A DNA stretch of 64,000 nucleotides from Rugalucina vietnamica (taxonomy: Eukaryota > Mollusca > Bivalvia > Lucinida > Lucinidae). Of this stretch, positions 44,460 through 56,710 are shown in pieces. Made by a program: the position numbers and the translations under genes. Each line of letters opens with the position of its first letter. The stretch's first letter is position 1. The stretch covers positions 43,817,431-43,881,430 of the forward strand of contig OZ024882.1 in the NCBI GenBank assembly GCA_964017185.1, written 5' to 3'. The notes under the pieces are model-generated. The model was not told the DNA's origin and searched no databases. It worked only from the letters and a program-made list of their open reading frames with translations.

Positions 44460-45720
44460 TTAGCTCACATGAGCCGAAGGCTCACAAGGTGAGCTTATAG
44501 GATGGGACTCGAGCCGGCGTCCGTCTGTTAGTCTGTCTGTTCACGCTTTCAAACATTCTTATCTCGGAGACAAGTAGGCCAATCGCAATCAAACTTTATT
44601 AGAAGCATTATTCTGGAGGGGGATTGTCTGCATTAGGTTTAAATGCGGGCAGGATCGGAACTCTGGTTTCCATGGCAACATATAGCTCCAATAGGATTAT
44701 AATGGGGGAATACTTTGTCAATACTCTAGCCCCTACATTTTTGAAAGGATCTTTTTCATTCTTGCAGGTAACGATAACAACCATTATATCTCGGATGATT
44801 TCGAATACTGGCCAGATACCATCACTGATTGTGGAGTTACCTGCCCTTGATCGTTTTGCCCCCCCCCCCCCCACACACACACATGGTGTCAGCACATTTT
44901 CTCTGCTACACTGTATCTGCTGATTGCGGAGTTAGCTGCCCTTGAATGTTTGAAAAATTGATATTTAGTGTTGTCAAGACTCTCTAGCGCCTTCATCTGT
45001 TCATTTTGATCTGATATTCTTCATTCTTCATAGTAACAAGGACAATCATAAGATCTCGAATGAGATCAAAATTTCGACCAGATTCTATGAATGAAAGCGG
45101 AGTTAGCTGCCTTTGAATGTCTAAAAAAATTATACCGTATTTAGAGTTGTCGACGATTTAGCCCAGCCTTTTTTGATCGGATCTTCATCATCCTCAATAT
45201 CTCGAAGGAGTTTGAATTTCGGCGATATGTCACTATTGATTGAGAAGTTAGCTGCCCTTGAATGTTTGAAAAAATGATATTTTGTGTTGTCAACTCTCTA
45301 GCGCCTTCATTTTGACCCGATCTTCACCATTCTTCACGGTAACAATGACAACCGTAATACATGTATCTCGGATGAGTTTGGAATTTCGACCAGATTTCAC
45401 CACTGACTGCGGAGTTAGCTGCCCTTGAATGTCTGAAAAATTGATATTTACTGATAGACACTCTACTTCCTTCATTTTCGATTGGATCTCATTCATGACA
45501 GAGGCGTGGAGAACCATAATATCTCACATGATTTCAAATTCGGTCAGATTCGACATCAGACTGCGGAGTTAGCTGCCCTTGAGTGTCTGAAAAAGAAACG
45601 ACCCATAGAGTTAAAATGGAAATTTTCTTTTACAACACTAGTAGTTCACCTTGTTTGTTCTAAGTTGAGCGACCGTTGTCCTTTGGGCTACTTGTTTTGT
45701 GTTTTACTGTAAATATAGAA
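44460..45720 (+). mobile_element. Pearl-like element with about 150-170-bp tandem repeats
   Basis: Starts TAGCTCACATGAGCCGAAGG, CTCACAAGGTGAGC (hairpin-forming) and CCGGCGTCCGTCTG with a short CTGT microsatellite. Units are marked by GCGGAGTTAGCTGCCCTTGA-type sequence near 44831, 44928, 45100, 45244, 45411 and 45554. The right boundary is not precise. Confidence 0.75.
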
Positions 45721-46490
45721 CATTGAACATCGTTGCAAACAAACAAATATGTGCGTTGAAGATATTTTTTTTCAAGTGATTGCTATACCGCCCTGCATAG
45801 TGCAGCTGACTCCATCAACAAACGTTACATAAAGCTCAGCAAGCTCAAATAGATTTTCCAGAAATAGCAATAAGTTCTTAGAAATTCGATAATGAGGCCC
45901 TCTCAAGCCCTCTCAAGCAACGATTGATTAATCATGGTGTTACATTGATTTCAAGAGTTATGCCATACAATATCGTTCCGATGCCTAAAACAGATTAAAA
46001 TAGATTAAACTGGCTAGATAAATATAAATCTTTGAGGATGTTTAAGCAAGGTCCTGTAAGAGACATTATAGTCAAAGAATGGCTGCACTAAAATTTGCCA
46101 AGCAAAGTTTAAAAAATCTAAAATGAGTTATTATTAGCATTATGATAGCATAATCGGATCGCATTAGATGAGAAGCGCCCACCCATAAAACAGTATGGTA
46201 TGTTCCCGGGTTCCGGTAGGTGCAGGTCAGATGATAAACATCTGTTCCCAGTTTCACAAACAGTTCTCGTCATTGGCTGTTCCTCACAATACTATCTCAT
46301 ATATCAAAAAGGGTTTGCCATGAACATGTCAACATTTAATATCATTTCATATACCAATAGTAAGTTTTTTTTATACACGTCTTCCGTCCGAAATGTAAGA
46401 GCCCCATGCGTACCCAGTTATGCAAACATGTACCCAGTTCCACAAACGCAATCAGATCAGAGAAATTCACATGTACCGGTATAGGTTATT
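45721..46490. other. Stretch with no recognised feature
   Basis: AT-rich sequence upstream of the synaptobrevin exons. The missing first synaptobrevin exon was looked for here and not found. Confidence 0.3.
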
Positions 46491-46501
46491 GTGTGAGTAC
46501 C

Positions 46502-46692
46502 AGGGGCGGATCCAGGATTTCTGAAAGTGTGTGTGCGTGTGTGTGTGTGTGGGGGGGGGGGGGGTCAAATCCATCAAGATGGGGTTCGTTTTCATTATTT
46601 TACCTGATTTTTCGTAAATTTCCCCATAAAATTGAAAGTTGGTCCCAGAGGAGGGTTCAAGCGAACCAACCGAACCCTTCTAAATCCGCCAC
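46502..46692. mobile_element. hAT-like MITE with a perfect 8-bp target duplication
   Basis: TGAGTACC occurs immediately before (46494-46501) and immediately after (46693-46700) the element. Ends are AGGGGCGGATCCAGG and TAAATCCGCCAC, imperfect inverted repeats. A GT microsatellite and a G-run fill part of the 191-bp interior. Confidence 0.85.
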
Positions 46693-46756
46693 TGAGTACC
46701 ATGTCATATGCAATGTCCCGCTGGCATATTGTGAAGACAGAAAACTGCTTTACCAT

Positions 46757-47125
46757 TACAAAACGCGCCCATGTGATATACAGATTTTTCGTAAGTTGTA
46801 AAAATTGAAAATTTTCAGTCAAAAAATTTTCGTTATGTTTCTCATTTTTGCTCTAGAACATAGATTGTGGGTACACGTTAAAACCGCCTCGCCGAGGCGG
46901 TTCTAACGAGTACCCACAATCAATGTGCTCCAAAACATAGATTGTGGGTACACGTTAAAATCGCCTCGCCTAAAACCGCCTCGGCGAGGCGGTTTTAACG
47001 TGTACCCACAATCTATGTTTTGGAGCAAAAATAAGAAAAATAGACTATCCCTGCATACCCTAGGTTTGCTATATAAATGTGGGGTTTAAGGGGGTATTCA
47101 TTACACGGAAATGTTTCCCTGATGA
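46757..47125 (-). mobile_element. W-family hairpin MITE with a doubled central palindrome
   Basis: Terminal repeats CGCCCATGTGATATACAG and CACGGAAATGTTTCCCTG. The interior has two palindromes in a row, at about 46858-46925 and about 46930-47023, each with GATTGTGGGTACACGTTAAA and its mirrored ACCCACAATC. Confidence 0.85.
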
Positions 47126-47258
47126 CCACGGCTATACAGTTCCCTGGGAACCATCTGAGAGGATATGGGAGTTGTTATAATTATAGTGACCATAATCATG
47201 ATAATTAATTTATAGAATTTTTATTGAATGCGTTATAGACCTATTGATTTTTTTTCAG

Positions 47259-50200
47259 GTCACAGAATCCTGCTGGTCCAGGCGGGCCTCCGTAAGTATA
47301 ATTTTAAGCATTCGCGCGAGAAAAACAACAATTTGGGGTTCCGACCAGGTCCAACACAAACAAGCCTGTACAATCACAGAAAAGAGCTAGAAGCTTGAAA
47401 ATTTGGATACAAGTAGAAGAGAAATTGCACTATCCCTGTGGCGAAAACATAGGCGCTGAGGGGCTGTGCAACTACTGCACAGCTGATCTGCGCCTTTGGT
47501 TTCGTACATGCATTTTTTTCTTTTCTTTTTTTTTCCGATGCACTGGCTCATTACTGTATTGATTTGACAAGGTTAAAAGTTAGCAATGATCAGGAACTGG
47601 TGCAATCAGAATCAAAGTCCCACACTGAAAATCCCAGTTGGGGAAAATTGGCTATATGTTACTAATACAAAGAGAACGTGCGGTATCCCGAGTGAACAGC
47701 TATTTCCCTAAAGTGTACCTTAACATTATATGAATACGCAAAGTCTCTGTTTGAGCATGACTCTTTATGTACTACTGGTTCCTCATCAGACGAAGGTTTT
47801 TCTGACGGATCTTTTCACTCTCTTTTCCTCTAGGGGTCCCGGTGGTGAGGGTGGACCCCCGAGAGATATGGGCAGCAAACGGCTACAACAGACACAGGCA
47901 CAAGTCGACGAGGTAAGGATATACGATCACATCACGAAGACACACTCATTTAAACTTTAGCAAATCCTTGTTGTAAAAATTCAAAGTTTTGTTTGGAAAT
48001 TATGATTATTTAGCGAATCCTTGTAAAGATCTAAAGTTTCTTTTGGAAATCATGATTCTTTAGCGAATACTTGTACAGAAAATTCCAAAGTTTCGTTTGG
48101 AAAATTGTGAAAATAGTTCTTATTCCAAAATTATATTGCGAGTACAGTTTAGAACCTCCTCATAGCGATACAAATGCTTGCTGCGTGCTAGCCGAACATA
48201 ACAGGTAATATTAAAATTATGCGGCGTTTCGTTAAACGTTCTACTTCATAGACTGGCCTGGCTTTTGATCCGCCGGGGGTCAAAATCTAGCTAAACTCTT
48301 TGCTGTTGTTTTAGGTGGTGGATATTATGAGGGTGAATGTGGACAAAGTCTTGGAGAGAGATTCCAAAATATCAGAACTAGATGGACGAGCAGGTAATGC
48401 ACCAATCGTTTGTAACCATTGCAGCTCCCTCCCCACCAACTACGGGGAAGGGTGAGGGATAGCCGGGCTAAAGTGCGGGGAAATTAATTTTAAGTGTCCC
48501 CACAGTGCAGGGGAAACGACGGGGTTTTGGTCGTATGATTATGATCCTTACCCCCTTACCCCGGATTTTTCTATTACAAAGGGCCGGGCAAAGTTTTGAT
48601 CTTGAGTTTGTCCCCTGGGATTGTGGCTAACAGCATGCGCAGCGCACCCAGAAAGCTGAAAAGTCATAATCCACGCCTTTTCCCGTAGGTGGGGGCAGTG
48701 ACTATAAATGGCTGGTGCATAATTATTATATGACCGAGAATGTTGGGTCTTTTTTCCTGCGCTATGCAGCAATGCATGTTCAAGATAAAATAAGGCCACT
48801 TCCAAATCAGTACTAGGTTGTCATAGTTTTATTTTATTTTTGGCAAATCAAAACGTGATGTTAACTAAAAATGGGTGGTGTGAATTATTCATTAAAATAA
48901 GTTTTCAGACTAGTGATGATGGCTGCTAATATCATATTAAATATAACCGACGTGTACGTCAATGTACATTTACAGATGAGCCACAGATACTTTTGGTATA
49001 ACCAGAATAGTGCATGTGAATCGTTCTTGAAGCAAATGCATATTGATATTCTTCTATTGCAGACGCTCTCCAAGCAAATGCTTCACAGTTTGAAGCTTCT
49101 GCTGGTAAACTCAAACGAAAATTCTGGTGGAAAAACTGCAAGGTAGGCTAACATAAATTCATAAAAGTCATTAAAAGTGAACTATAACAGTTTTGAAACT
49201 TAAGAGGACACTTTTTACGGACATGTTATCTTGAAAACAACAACACGATGATGGTATAAATATTCAATATTTCAAGCTAGATATTTCACACCATTTGCAT
49301 GCTGCATGATTCTTTTGCTTTAATGTACACTTCCATACATCGTACGTATCTGATGCAAATATGATTTCTCGGTCAACACTATTTGGGTAATGTTGAGATG
49401 CGTCATCGGCTTTCATAAATTTGTCTGAAAACAATATATTATCATAATTATTAATCTCGTTTTCAGATGATGTTAATTATGGGTGGCATAGCTGGAATAT
49501 TTGTTGTAATAATCATAGGTAAGAAAAATTCTTTCATGTATCAAAACATTTGAACATATTTTTATGCTCGACTTCGTGTTAAAAAAAGGTACAACTAGGC
49601 AAAGATCAGGAAAAGGCGCAACCAGAAAAAGATTCCCACTCCAAAAATTGAGGTGGGAAAAAACCAAACTAACAATCAGGTACTGATACAATGAAAACAT
49701 ATCGTAAGCCGAATGAGCAGCTATTTTCCCAATAGGCGGCCACTCAGTTACCTAAACTTAACTAAAATTTGTAAACATACATAAGGCGCCAACAGCACAA
49801 AAAATTTTAAACACCAAGACATAAAACAAAAAGAACCACCACAGAAGTATCGCCTCGGAACGATCAGTAAAACAAAGTTGCTGGCGGCGGTTTTACATGG
49901 CCATAACCTCACCCTCAGCTTCTGCAGTGGTTCATAACATTTAGTTAGTACTTCGGTCCTCTTGGTGAATCTCTAACTAGTCAATGAATCATCAAGGACA
50001 AACAAATAAATCACGATAAACATCCTGATGAATCAAAATCCAGGACTCACAGATTGAGTAAGCTGCCCGACGATGGAGATCCCTGGGCGCTGTCCTAATA
50101 CTTTGCAAAGAACAAGACAATTATATTACTTGATGGTTGTAAAAAATACCAACTGTCCGATCGTAAATTTACTTCATTGCACTTTGTAGTCAGTCATTTA

Positions 50201-50597
50201 CAAATACGTACAATTTATATAGGCCATTAACTGTCTATTAAAACTGCTAGGCTTAAAAAAATATGCGCATGTTTTATGTTCAACTCAAATAAGAACCTCA
50301 GTTAAAATACGAAGATATGCATACGCCAGTCATCTTAACGTTGTTCAGTGACGGGGCAAACCGGGGATGGAAAATCCTCAGCTTTGTTCAGTGAAGGGCA
50401 AACCGGGGATGGAAAATCCTCAGCTTTTCTTTCCCTAAAATTATCGTTGGGCAATAAACAAACCCTCAGCATGTTTTGCGTATAACTCTCGTCTCTCATT
50501 TTCAGTTTGGATCGCTACAAAGACAGGTGTGGTCGGAGGAGGGGGAGGGGCGAACAAAAATGAGAACAACGCCGGAAATAGCACAGCTACAAAGTGA
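47259..50597 (+). CDS. VAMP: Synaptobrevin/VAMP, vesicle SNARE (first exon not found)
   Basis: Exons 47259-47291 (33 nt), 47834-47912 (79), 48315-48393 (79), 49063-49142 (80), 49467-49518 (52) and 50506-50597 (92, stop TGA) join in one frame. The visible protein is a Gly/Pro-rich N-terminus, the R-SNARE motif with [40 protein letters not shown] and [20 protein letters not shown], then a C-terminal membrane anchor of about 20 residues ([15 protein letters not shown]) and a Gly/Asn-rich luminal tail. The SNARE heptads and the [10 protein letters not shown] juxtamembrane segment are diagnostic. It drives fusion of vesicles with the plasma membrane by pairing with syntaxin and SNAP-25. The first visible exon starts in mid-codon, so a short start exon lies upstream and was not located. 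The luminal tail, about 30 residues ending NSTATK, is longer than in short vertebrate VAMP2-type proteins. Confidence 0.93.
47314..47550 (-). mobile_element. G-family hairpin MITE in synaptobrevin intron
   Basis: GGGGTTCCGACCAGGTCCAA, GCTAGAAGCTTGAAAATTTG and GCGAAAACATAGGCGCTGAG, then the second arm GCACAGCTGATCTGCGCC and end GATGCACTGGCTCA. Confidence 0.8.
47575..47712. repeat. Dispersed repeat (GTGGGAAAAAC family, fragment)
   Basis: AGCAATGATCAGGAACTGGT, CAAAGTCCCACACTGAAAAT and GAGTGAACAGCTATTTCCC match the first half of 40655-40935. Confidence 0.65.
48403..48724. repeat. Dispersed repeat (CCCC/GGGG-rich family, copy 2)
   Basis: GTAACCATTGCAGCTCCCTC at the start, GGATAGCCGGGCTAAAGTGC, CCCCACAGTGCAGGGGAAAC and an end ATGGCTGGTGCAT shared with 29455-29765 and the interrupted copy near 58025-58590. 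In a synaptobrevin intron. Confidence 0.75.
49590..49858. repeat. Dispersed repeat (GTGGGAAAAAC family, copy 2)
   Basis: GGCAAAGATCAGGAAAAGGC, GAGGTGGGAAAAAACC, CGGCCACTCAGTTACC and GAACCACCACAGAAGTATCG align with 40655-40935. It lies in the last synaptobrevin intron. Confidence 0.8.
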
Positions 50598-51147
50598 TAT
50601 TATACATCACATGCAATGATGACATTTCTTTCTTCATTTGTTATTTGATGAACTGTTCACTCGGATATTACCATCTATAATACATGTAGCCATAGAGAAA
50701 GACAAGCAAAAGTTGTAAACCTAGAAACGGTTCATTTGTAAATATGTCTATTTATGTCTGGGACGGAGAACACATTTTTTTAAAGATCACAGCCAGTCAT
50801 GATTAATCAGAAACACCTATTATTTTTGTTTGGCCTTACAATTTTAACGCTGTTTTGAACTGGTAAGCTACATTTGCCCGATTATAATGGTTGTTTATGT
50901 GTTATTATAGATGGAGCTATTGTGAGTAAACTGTTACTCGTGTATTATAAACAGTAAACATGTTGCTGTATATGTATGAGATGGTAATAAGTAAACTTGT
51001 CAAAATAAGTTAGGTCCCATGCCATTTTATTGGCATAATGTTAAAATTGACGAAGTTTCATTGCTAATTCTAGAAATATCGAAAACGATTAAAACCTCCA
51101 ACTATACTCAAATTAAATAGCAATACCACATGTGTCATTACAGTTTC

Positions 51148-51153
51148 AATAAA
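51148..51153 (+). promoter_or_regulatory. Candidate synaptobrevin polyadenylation signal AATAAA
   Basis: An AATAAA 550 bp after the stop codon (in TTTCAATAAAGACTG) is the first clear one downstream. Usage is not shown. Confidence 0.45.
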
Positions 51154-52569
51154 GACTGAATACCAACTGGCTTTGGATAAATGGTTTCGGAGAATAGACA
51201 GATTTTTTTTACCATTTTACTGTATGACCAAAATAGAAAGACCCAACACGTTTACTGAATCAAATGGTGCTCAACAGAAAAAAAAATGTTTTGAATGAAA
51301 ACTAGTCACATGTTACTAAAATGATTACTGCTTAATTGTTGAAAACTCCATGCATTTTTATGAAGTATGACATAACAGACTTTTTTATTAAGTATGACAT
51401 AACAGACTTGTGAGACTTTTGACACTTAACATAAAGTCTATGGAAAATTTTCAACTGGGGCTTAACTTACTTTGACCAGATTATAATACATTGTAAAAAT
51501 AACTACTCGGTTCAAAATCATTTTGGTCCGACATGACAGGAAAATTTGTACATGAATCAGAATTCATTAGGGTTCTGCTATAGATTTATGTGTTTGCAAA
51601 GACTACAAAAATACTATTTGGCATTGCTCATAAAATTCTGCTGAAATCGCAGTACCCTATTAAATCATGACGCTTTAAAACATGGTACATGTAGTTAAAT
51701 GAACGTATGCAACTTGGATGTTTTCCAAATCATAGGTGATACACTCATACAAGTTGAGGAGATAGTATCAATAACTGGTGATAGCTTTACGATTGCATTC
51801 CATTTGCAGAGTTGTCAGTGATCGGGGTTGGATGGGGGTTGGGGATGTGATTATTGTTATTAAAAATTATTGTTCTGAATGTTTTTTTCTTCCATCACAT
51901 TATACATGTAGAAATGTAGATCATCTGAAGATTTATTCACATCAAAGTTTGTCTTTTAAATGCACAATGTCATAAGCTTAGTGCCACAGTTATCTTCTTT
52001 CCCAGAATTTCGAAAGTTTCGTTTTGCAGTGTCTTTACTTGCAAAATTTAATTCAGAATTAAATTCCTGTTAGGTGCGCTAAATGTGTTTCAATACATTC
52101 CAAAAAGCTTGCACTGTATGTATACATGAACAGACCGACATCATTATAATGCTATCTTTGGGGTCAATAGAAGTAGACCTTGTGTGTTATAAGAGAAACT
52201 GTTATAATGTTACTTACAAAATACAATATAGCAAAATTATAAATTTGAGAGCCATGACATGTATACTGAGGTACGTTATAATAAGGTTCAAGTGCACATG
52301 TACAAATTTCAAAGAAAATGCAAAGACCGAGCTTTAGAATAAGAATGCTTGCATTACATTTATTGTTTGTATGTTTTTATTGCTTTACGTCCAACATCTC
52401 ATCTAAGGTAATGTCAGGACATTTGAAGTTATCCTTGCCACACTTTTCCTGGGCAAACCTCCCAGCAGATTACCAATACTAAGTGCATGTTTTTTATCAC
52501 TGACAAACAAGTTCTCTTATTGCATCAGCAGTGAGGAAGGGTTGTAGAAGTTTTGATCACCAAATCTTC
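51154..52569. other. Region downstream of synaptobrevin
   Basis: No exon supported. A short SINE-like fragment lies near 52370-52450 (TTGCTTTACGTCCAACATCT, GGTAATGTCAGGACATTTG). Otherwise AT-rich sequence. Confidence 0.35.
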
Positions 52570-52570
52570 A

Positions 52571-52853
52571 AGACATCAGGAAAACATGCCCGTGTAATGT
52601 ATACCCCCTTGAACCCCACTTTTATATAGCAAAACTGGGGTATGCAGGGGTATACCTATTTTTCTTATTTTTGCTCCAAAACATAGATTGTGGGTACTCG
52701 TTAGAACCGCCTCGCCGAGGCGGTTCTAACGTGTACCCACAATCTATGTTTTGAGCAAAAATAAGAAAAATATTGAAAAAATTCTACAGAAAATTTTCAG
52801 TTTTTACAACTTAAAAAATCTCTGTTTATTGCATGGACATGTTTTCGTAATGA
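52571..52853 (+). mobile_element. W-family hairpin MITE (intact reference copy)
   Basis: Left end ATCAGGAAAACATGCCCGTG, right end GCATGGACATGTTTTCGTAA. The centre is a near-perfect palindrome from about 52684 (GATTGTGGGTACTCGTTAGA) to about 52746, with CCGCCTCGCCGAGGCGG at the middle. Flanking TTTTTGCTCCAAAACATA and TATGTTTTGAGCAAAAAT extend the hairpin. Confidence 0.9.
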
Positions 52854-53314
52854 ATGTACCCAACGTGAGGCTCGACTCGAATCAGACAAGTTACTGAACA
52901 AGCTAGTCTGTATGTGTATATTTACAATGTTGACCAGTGTTTTATATCTCAACAAAAGGCTTAAATTTAGCAGTCAGAATGAAATTTTGAAAAATGTTCA
53001 ACGCATATCTGTTTTGAAAGTTGTACAAGCTATCAAAAATTTCAAAATTTGATCTAAGATTCTCTCAAAAGTGTATATAAATTTTGTTCAGATAATTTGA
53101 AAAGTTAAGGGCATGGTGCGCCAATAACAATAAATACAGTTTATTTTCTTTTTGAAATGCATACTTTAGTTAGCTTTAGAAGAAATTGTTTTCATGAGTT
53201 GATTTATCCCCCTTTGTCCTTTATTTGTTGAGTTTAACTGCTATATAAATAAATTGAATCACATTTTTCTTCTTTCATTAATCATTTTTCCTGTCAAATG
53301 CGAATCCACAATAC

Positions 53315-53538
53315 CAAAACTTGTCCATTCAATACATAGATTCTTTACATGAATATTGAAAATTTCATGGGAAATATTTTTGCTCAAAACATTGTGGGTA
53401 CACCTTGCCGATGCGGTTCTAACAAGAACCCACAATCAATGTTAATATTAATATATATATATTTTTTTTTTATAAATTTTCAATGTTCACCGCTGAACAA
53501 ATCTGTGTTATATTGCATGGGCAAGTTTTTGTAATTTG
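53315..53538. mobile_element. W-family MITE (diverged)
   Basis: AACTTGTCCATTCAATACAT, TTGCTCAAAACATTGTGGGT, GATGCGGTTCTAACAAGAAC and ATTGCATGGGCAAGTTTTTG match the family. The palindrome has been shortened. Confidence 0.7.
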
Positions 53539-53540
53539 GT

Positions 53541-53708
53541 TGTTTGATTTGGGGTTTAACATCCCATCAACAGCTTTTAATGTCATATAGAGACAGAACC
53601 TCAGCTGAGATTCATAAAGTTCATTGAACAGACCAGAGAGGTCTAGGACCAAACCAACTTCCCATAGTTTACAAGATAAGTGGTTTAACCACAACACCAC
53701 AGAAGCTA
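53541..53708 (-). mobile_element. tRNA-derived SINE (diverged)
   Basis: GGGGTTTAACATCCCATCAA, CATATAGAGACAGAACCTCA and, on the reverse strand, a head complementary to AAGTGGTTTAACCACAACAC. Same family as 21610 and 23611. Confidence 0.7.
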
Positions 53709-54141
53709 TTATAGGTAAAATACTTTGACCGTGCCTCTTGAACTCATGTGATGAAGTTTTGTAAACACGGTTAAAGGGGCGCCTATTTGTTTTACACATT
53801 TTTCCTGTGCCCTGTGAAGCACATGGTCATATATTGTTTACCATCATGGAGTCGCATTATTGAGAACATAGTTATTTTAAGCAGTTGATAAACGAATGCA
53901 TATCTATGTCAGAGGTTAAGCTGCACGGTCAAAGTATTTTACCTACACTATAAGTAACATTGGATGGAAAAAATTTACACGAGAAACTTCATACATAAAG
54001 TTTATTGTCTCAAGTAACAGCACTTTTATTCCATAATAAACACAGATCTTTTTCACATAGTTATGACAATTCGGCAGCATTCTAAACAGCAGACTAGATC
54101 AACAGGACATTCAAGATTAAAGAGAAAATACTGCATGTATC

Positions 54142-54369
54142 TTAACCCATATTTGACAAATGGATTCACCCATCATTATCAATTGGATGAGTCCACTTTC
54201 ATTTTTAGGGGTGTTAGGAGTGATTTTTAATTTTTAGCTCATTTTTGATGAAATTTCTCCAAGCAAACAGAATAGCCCCAGATGGGATGCCGCGTTCTGC
54301 GGCGTCACATCAGGGGCTATTCTGTTTGCCTATGTCCCATAAAAGGGATGCCAGGCTTAAATGAGTTAA
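54142..54369 (-). mobile_element. P-family hairpin MITE flanked by TTAA
   Basis: TTAACCCATATTTG at the left and CTTAAATGAGTTAA at the right give TTAA at 54142-54145 and 54366-54369. Core AATAGCCCCAGATGGGATGC and CACATCAGGGGCTATTC. Confidence 0.88.
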
Positions 54370-54616
54370 GTTTATTTGCTAGACTTTCAATTTGAAGAAT
54401 TCTGGATTATCTCCCTTATCAAACTGACGATTCAAGGTAATTTTGGGGCATAAAACTTTTATAAGTGAATCGATTTTCAAAATTTTTGAGACACTTTTTA
54501 AGACTTATGGCATGCAAAAGAATGACAGGGATACGAGATCATGAGTTTGAGAAAAGGTTGATTTGGACCAAAAAATGAGCTTCTTGAGAGACGGTGTAAG
54601 GTCAGTAGTTAAAATT

Positions 54617-54860
54617 GAGCTGTGTCATGAGAAAACCATATTTTTTCCCATGCGAAAATAAAGGCACAGAACAGCTTCGCAGTAACTGCGAAGCTGATTT
54701 CGCAGATCAGCGCCTTTGTTTTCACTACACTGATAGTACGATTCCTTTACTTCTTAAATATGAAATTTAAAGCTTCTAGCCTGCTTCTGTGATTGCTCAG
54801 GCCCGTTTGTGTCAGCCCTGGTCGGAAACCCTGAAGACTGGTTTTCTCGTGTCGCAACTC
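54617..54860 (+). mobile_element. G-family hairpin MITE
   Basis: GAGCTGTGTCATGAGAAAAC at the left. Core CAGCTTCGCAGTAACTGCGA followed by an extra GATTTCGCAGATCAGCGCC. Then GTGTCAGCCCTGGTCGGAAA and the right end. Confidence 0.8.
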
Positions 54861-55051
54861 AAGTAAGCACACATATCCTTTTATCTAGTCTGTTGTTTGA
54901 ATCACAAGTTCTAACAAGGATCAAATTGCTGTACAATACAAACATTAACTGTAACAAAATGAATCGAACTTGGTGTCATTTTCATGGCATCATTTTATTT
55001 GTTCCTTGGGTAACGCAATAAAAATATGCTGACAAACTGTTTGTGATAACT

Positions 55052-55290
55052 GAGCCGCCGCATGGAAAAAACAACAATCTGCATAGGCGAAAACAAAGGC
55101 GCTGATCAGCTTCGCGGAAACCGCGAAGCTGATCAGCACCTTTGTTTCCGCTATACGGATAGTACAATTCCTCTACTTTCTAAATCCGAAATTTCCAGCC
55201 TCTAACCATCTTCTGTGACTGTTAGTACAGCCCAGTTTATGTCAGACCTGGTCGGAGCCCAAATTGTTGCTTTTCTCATGCACAGGCTCA
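55052..55290 (+). mobile_element. G-family hairpin MITE
   Basis: Left end GAGCCGCCGCATGGAAAAAA. Core perfect palindrome GCGCTGATCAGCTTCGCGGA with its mirror CCGCGAAGCTGATCAG. Right end TTTTCTCATGCACAGGCTC. Confidence 0.88.
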
Positions 55291-55769
55291 TTTACAAGTA
55301 GCACCAATATGCTTCATTCTGAAAATATGAGCTGGTAAAAAATTGGAAGCTCCTACCGTTTGGCTAGAAAAATATTTGTCAAATGACCTCTTTTCAAAAA
55401 TGTGCAAAATTGTTAAAAATCTTCTTTTTTTGTGTATTAAGTTGAAAGAAACTGTACAAATTTCAGAGAAACTTAACAGATGATCATGTACATGCACTGT
55501 GTTCAATGAATTCAAAGTGCTTATAAATTAAAAAGTGTGCAAAGACTACTAAATCAATTCACCTTAAAACCTGCCTTTAGGATTCCAAACCAGAATGGCC
55601 CAAAATGGCAGGTTTTCTTATGAAACAACTCAGTAAGATGCCTGTGTGTATATTCAAGGAAAAAATTGCCTTTATAATTTCTTAAACTACATAATCAATG
55701 ATGATTTATATGAAGTTCATAATTTTTTTTTATGGGAGTTATATATTGGATGATACATGGACTAAAGAA

Positions 55770-56545
55770 ATAAGATCTGTCGCAGGACAGAGTAGCTCGC
55801 CTGACTTGTGCTTTGCCACTAAATCAATCAAAGTCTATGACCAATGACCTTTGACCTCAAGGTCACTCAGGTGGGTCCTGATGATATAGCATAAAACTTC
55901 AGACCAATATCTATAAACATGCAAAGTATCAACTTGATACATCTACATGTTCAAGACGTATATACTTATAAAAAAATTTAACCAAATTTTAACACAATGG
56001 GTGGGCCATGATGGTAATGCATAAAACTTCAGACCAATATCTACCAACATTCAAAGTATCAACTTGATCCATCAATATGTTCAAGAGATATAAAACTTTA
56101 ACCAAAAACTTTAACCCAAAATTTCTAAGTCCGTGACCTTGACCTCAAGGTCACCCAGGGTGACTCATGATGGTCCTGCATAAAATTTCAGACCACTATC
56201 TACTCACATGCAAAGTATCAACTTGATCCATCAGCATATTCAAGAGATATAGACTTATGAAAACTTTAACCAAAAACTTTAACACAAAATTTCTAAGTCC
56301 GTGACCTTGACCTCAAGGTCACCCAGGGTGGGTCATGATGGTACTGCATGAAACTTCAGACCAATATCTACTAGCATGCAAAGTATCAACTTGATCCATC
56401 AGCATGTTCATGAGATATAGACTTGTAAAAACTTTAACCAAAAACTTTTAACATTTGAGCAACGTGAACGCTAACGTCGACGCAGACGCGGACGCCAGGG
56501 TGATTGCAATAGCTCTTCTTGTACTTTCATACAGGTGAGCTAAAA
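55770..56545 (-). mobile_element. Pearl-like element with about 130-168-bp tandem repeats, reversed
   Basis: Left end carries CTGTCGCAGGACAG (55778-55791), the terminal palindrome also found near 15870 in the opposite sense. Units are marked by AGACCA(A/C)TATCTA near 55901, 56031, 56190 and 56358. The right end has ACGTCGACGCAGACGCGGAC and GATTGCAATAGCTC, the microsatellite/end region in reverse. Confidence 0.78.
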
Positions 56546-56710
56546 ATGAATAAATATATGCAGTCGCTTCAGTATACATATAACAGCTGAAATTCCTTGT
56601 TCGATGAATGTGTCACATCATGGGAAAGCCTGTATTATAATAGTCAGATGTGGGTTATCCAGATACATGTACAACCAATGCAAAATCAATAAGTGACCAC
56701 ACCACAGGTA

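Noticed and set aside
38499..47258. First coding exon of the synaptobrevin gene
   Set aside because: Looked for a short ATG exon ending in phase 2 with a good donor. Several weak candidates but none distinctive enough to report.
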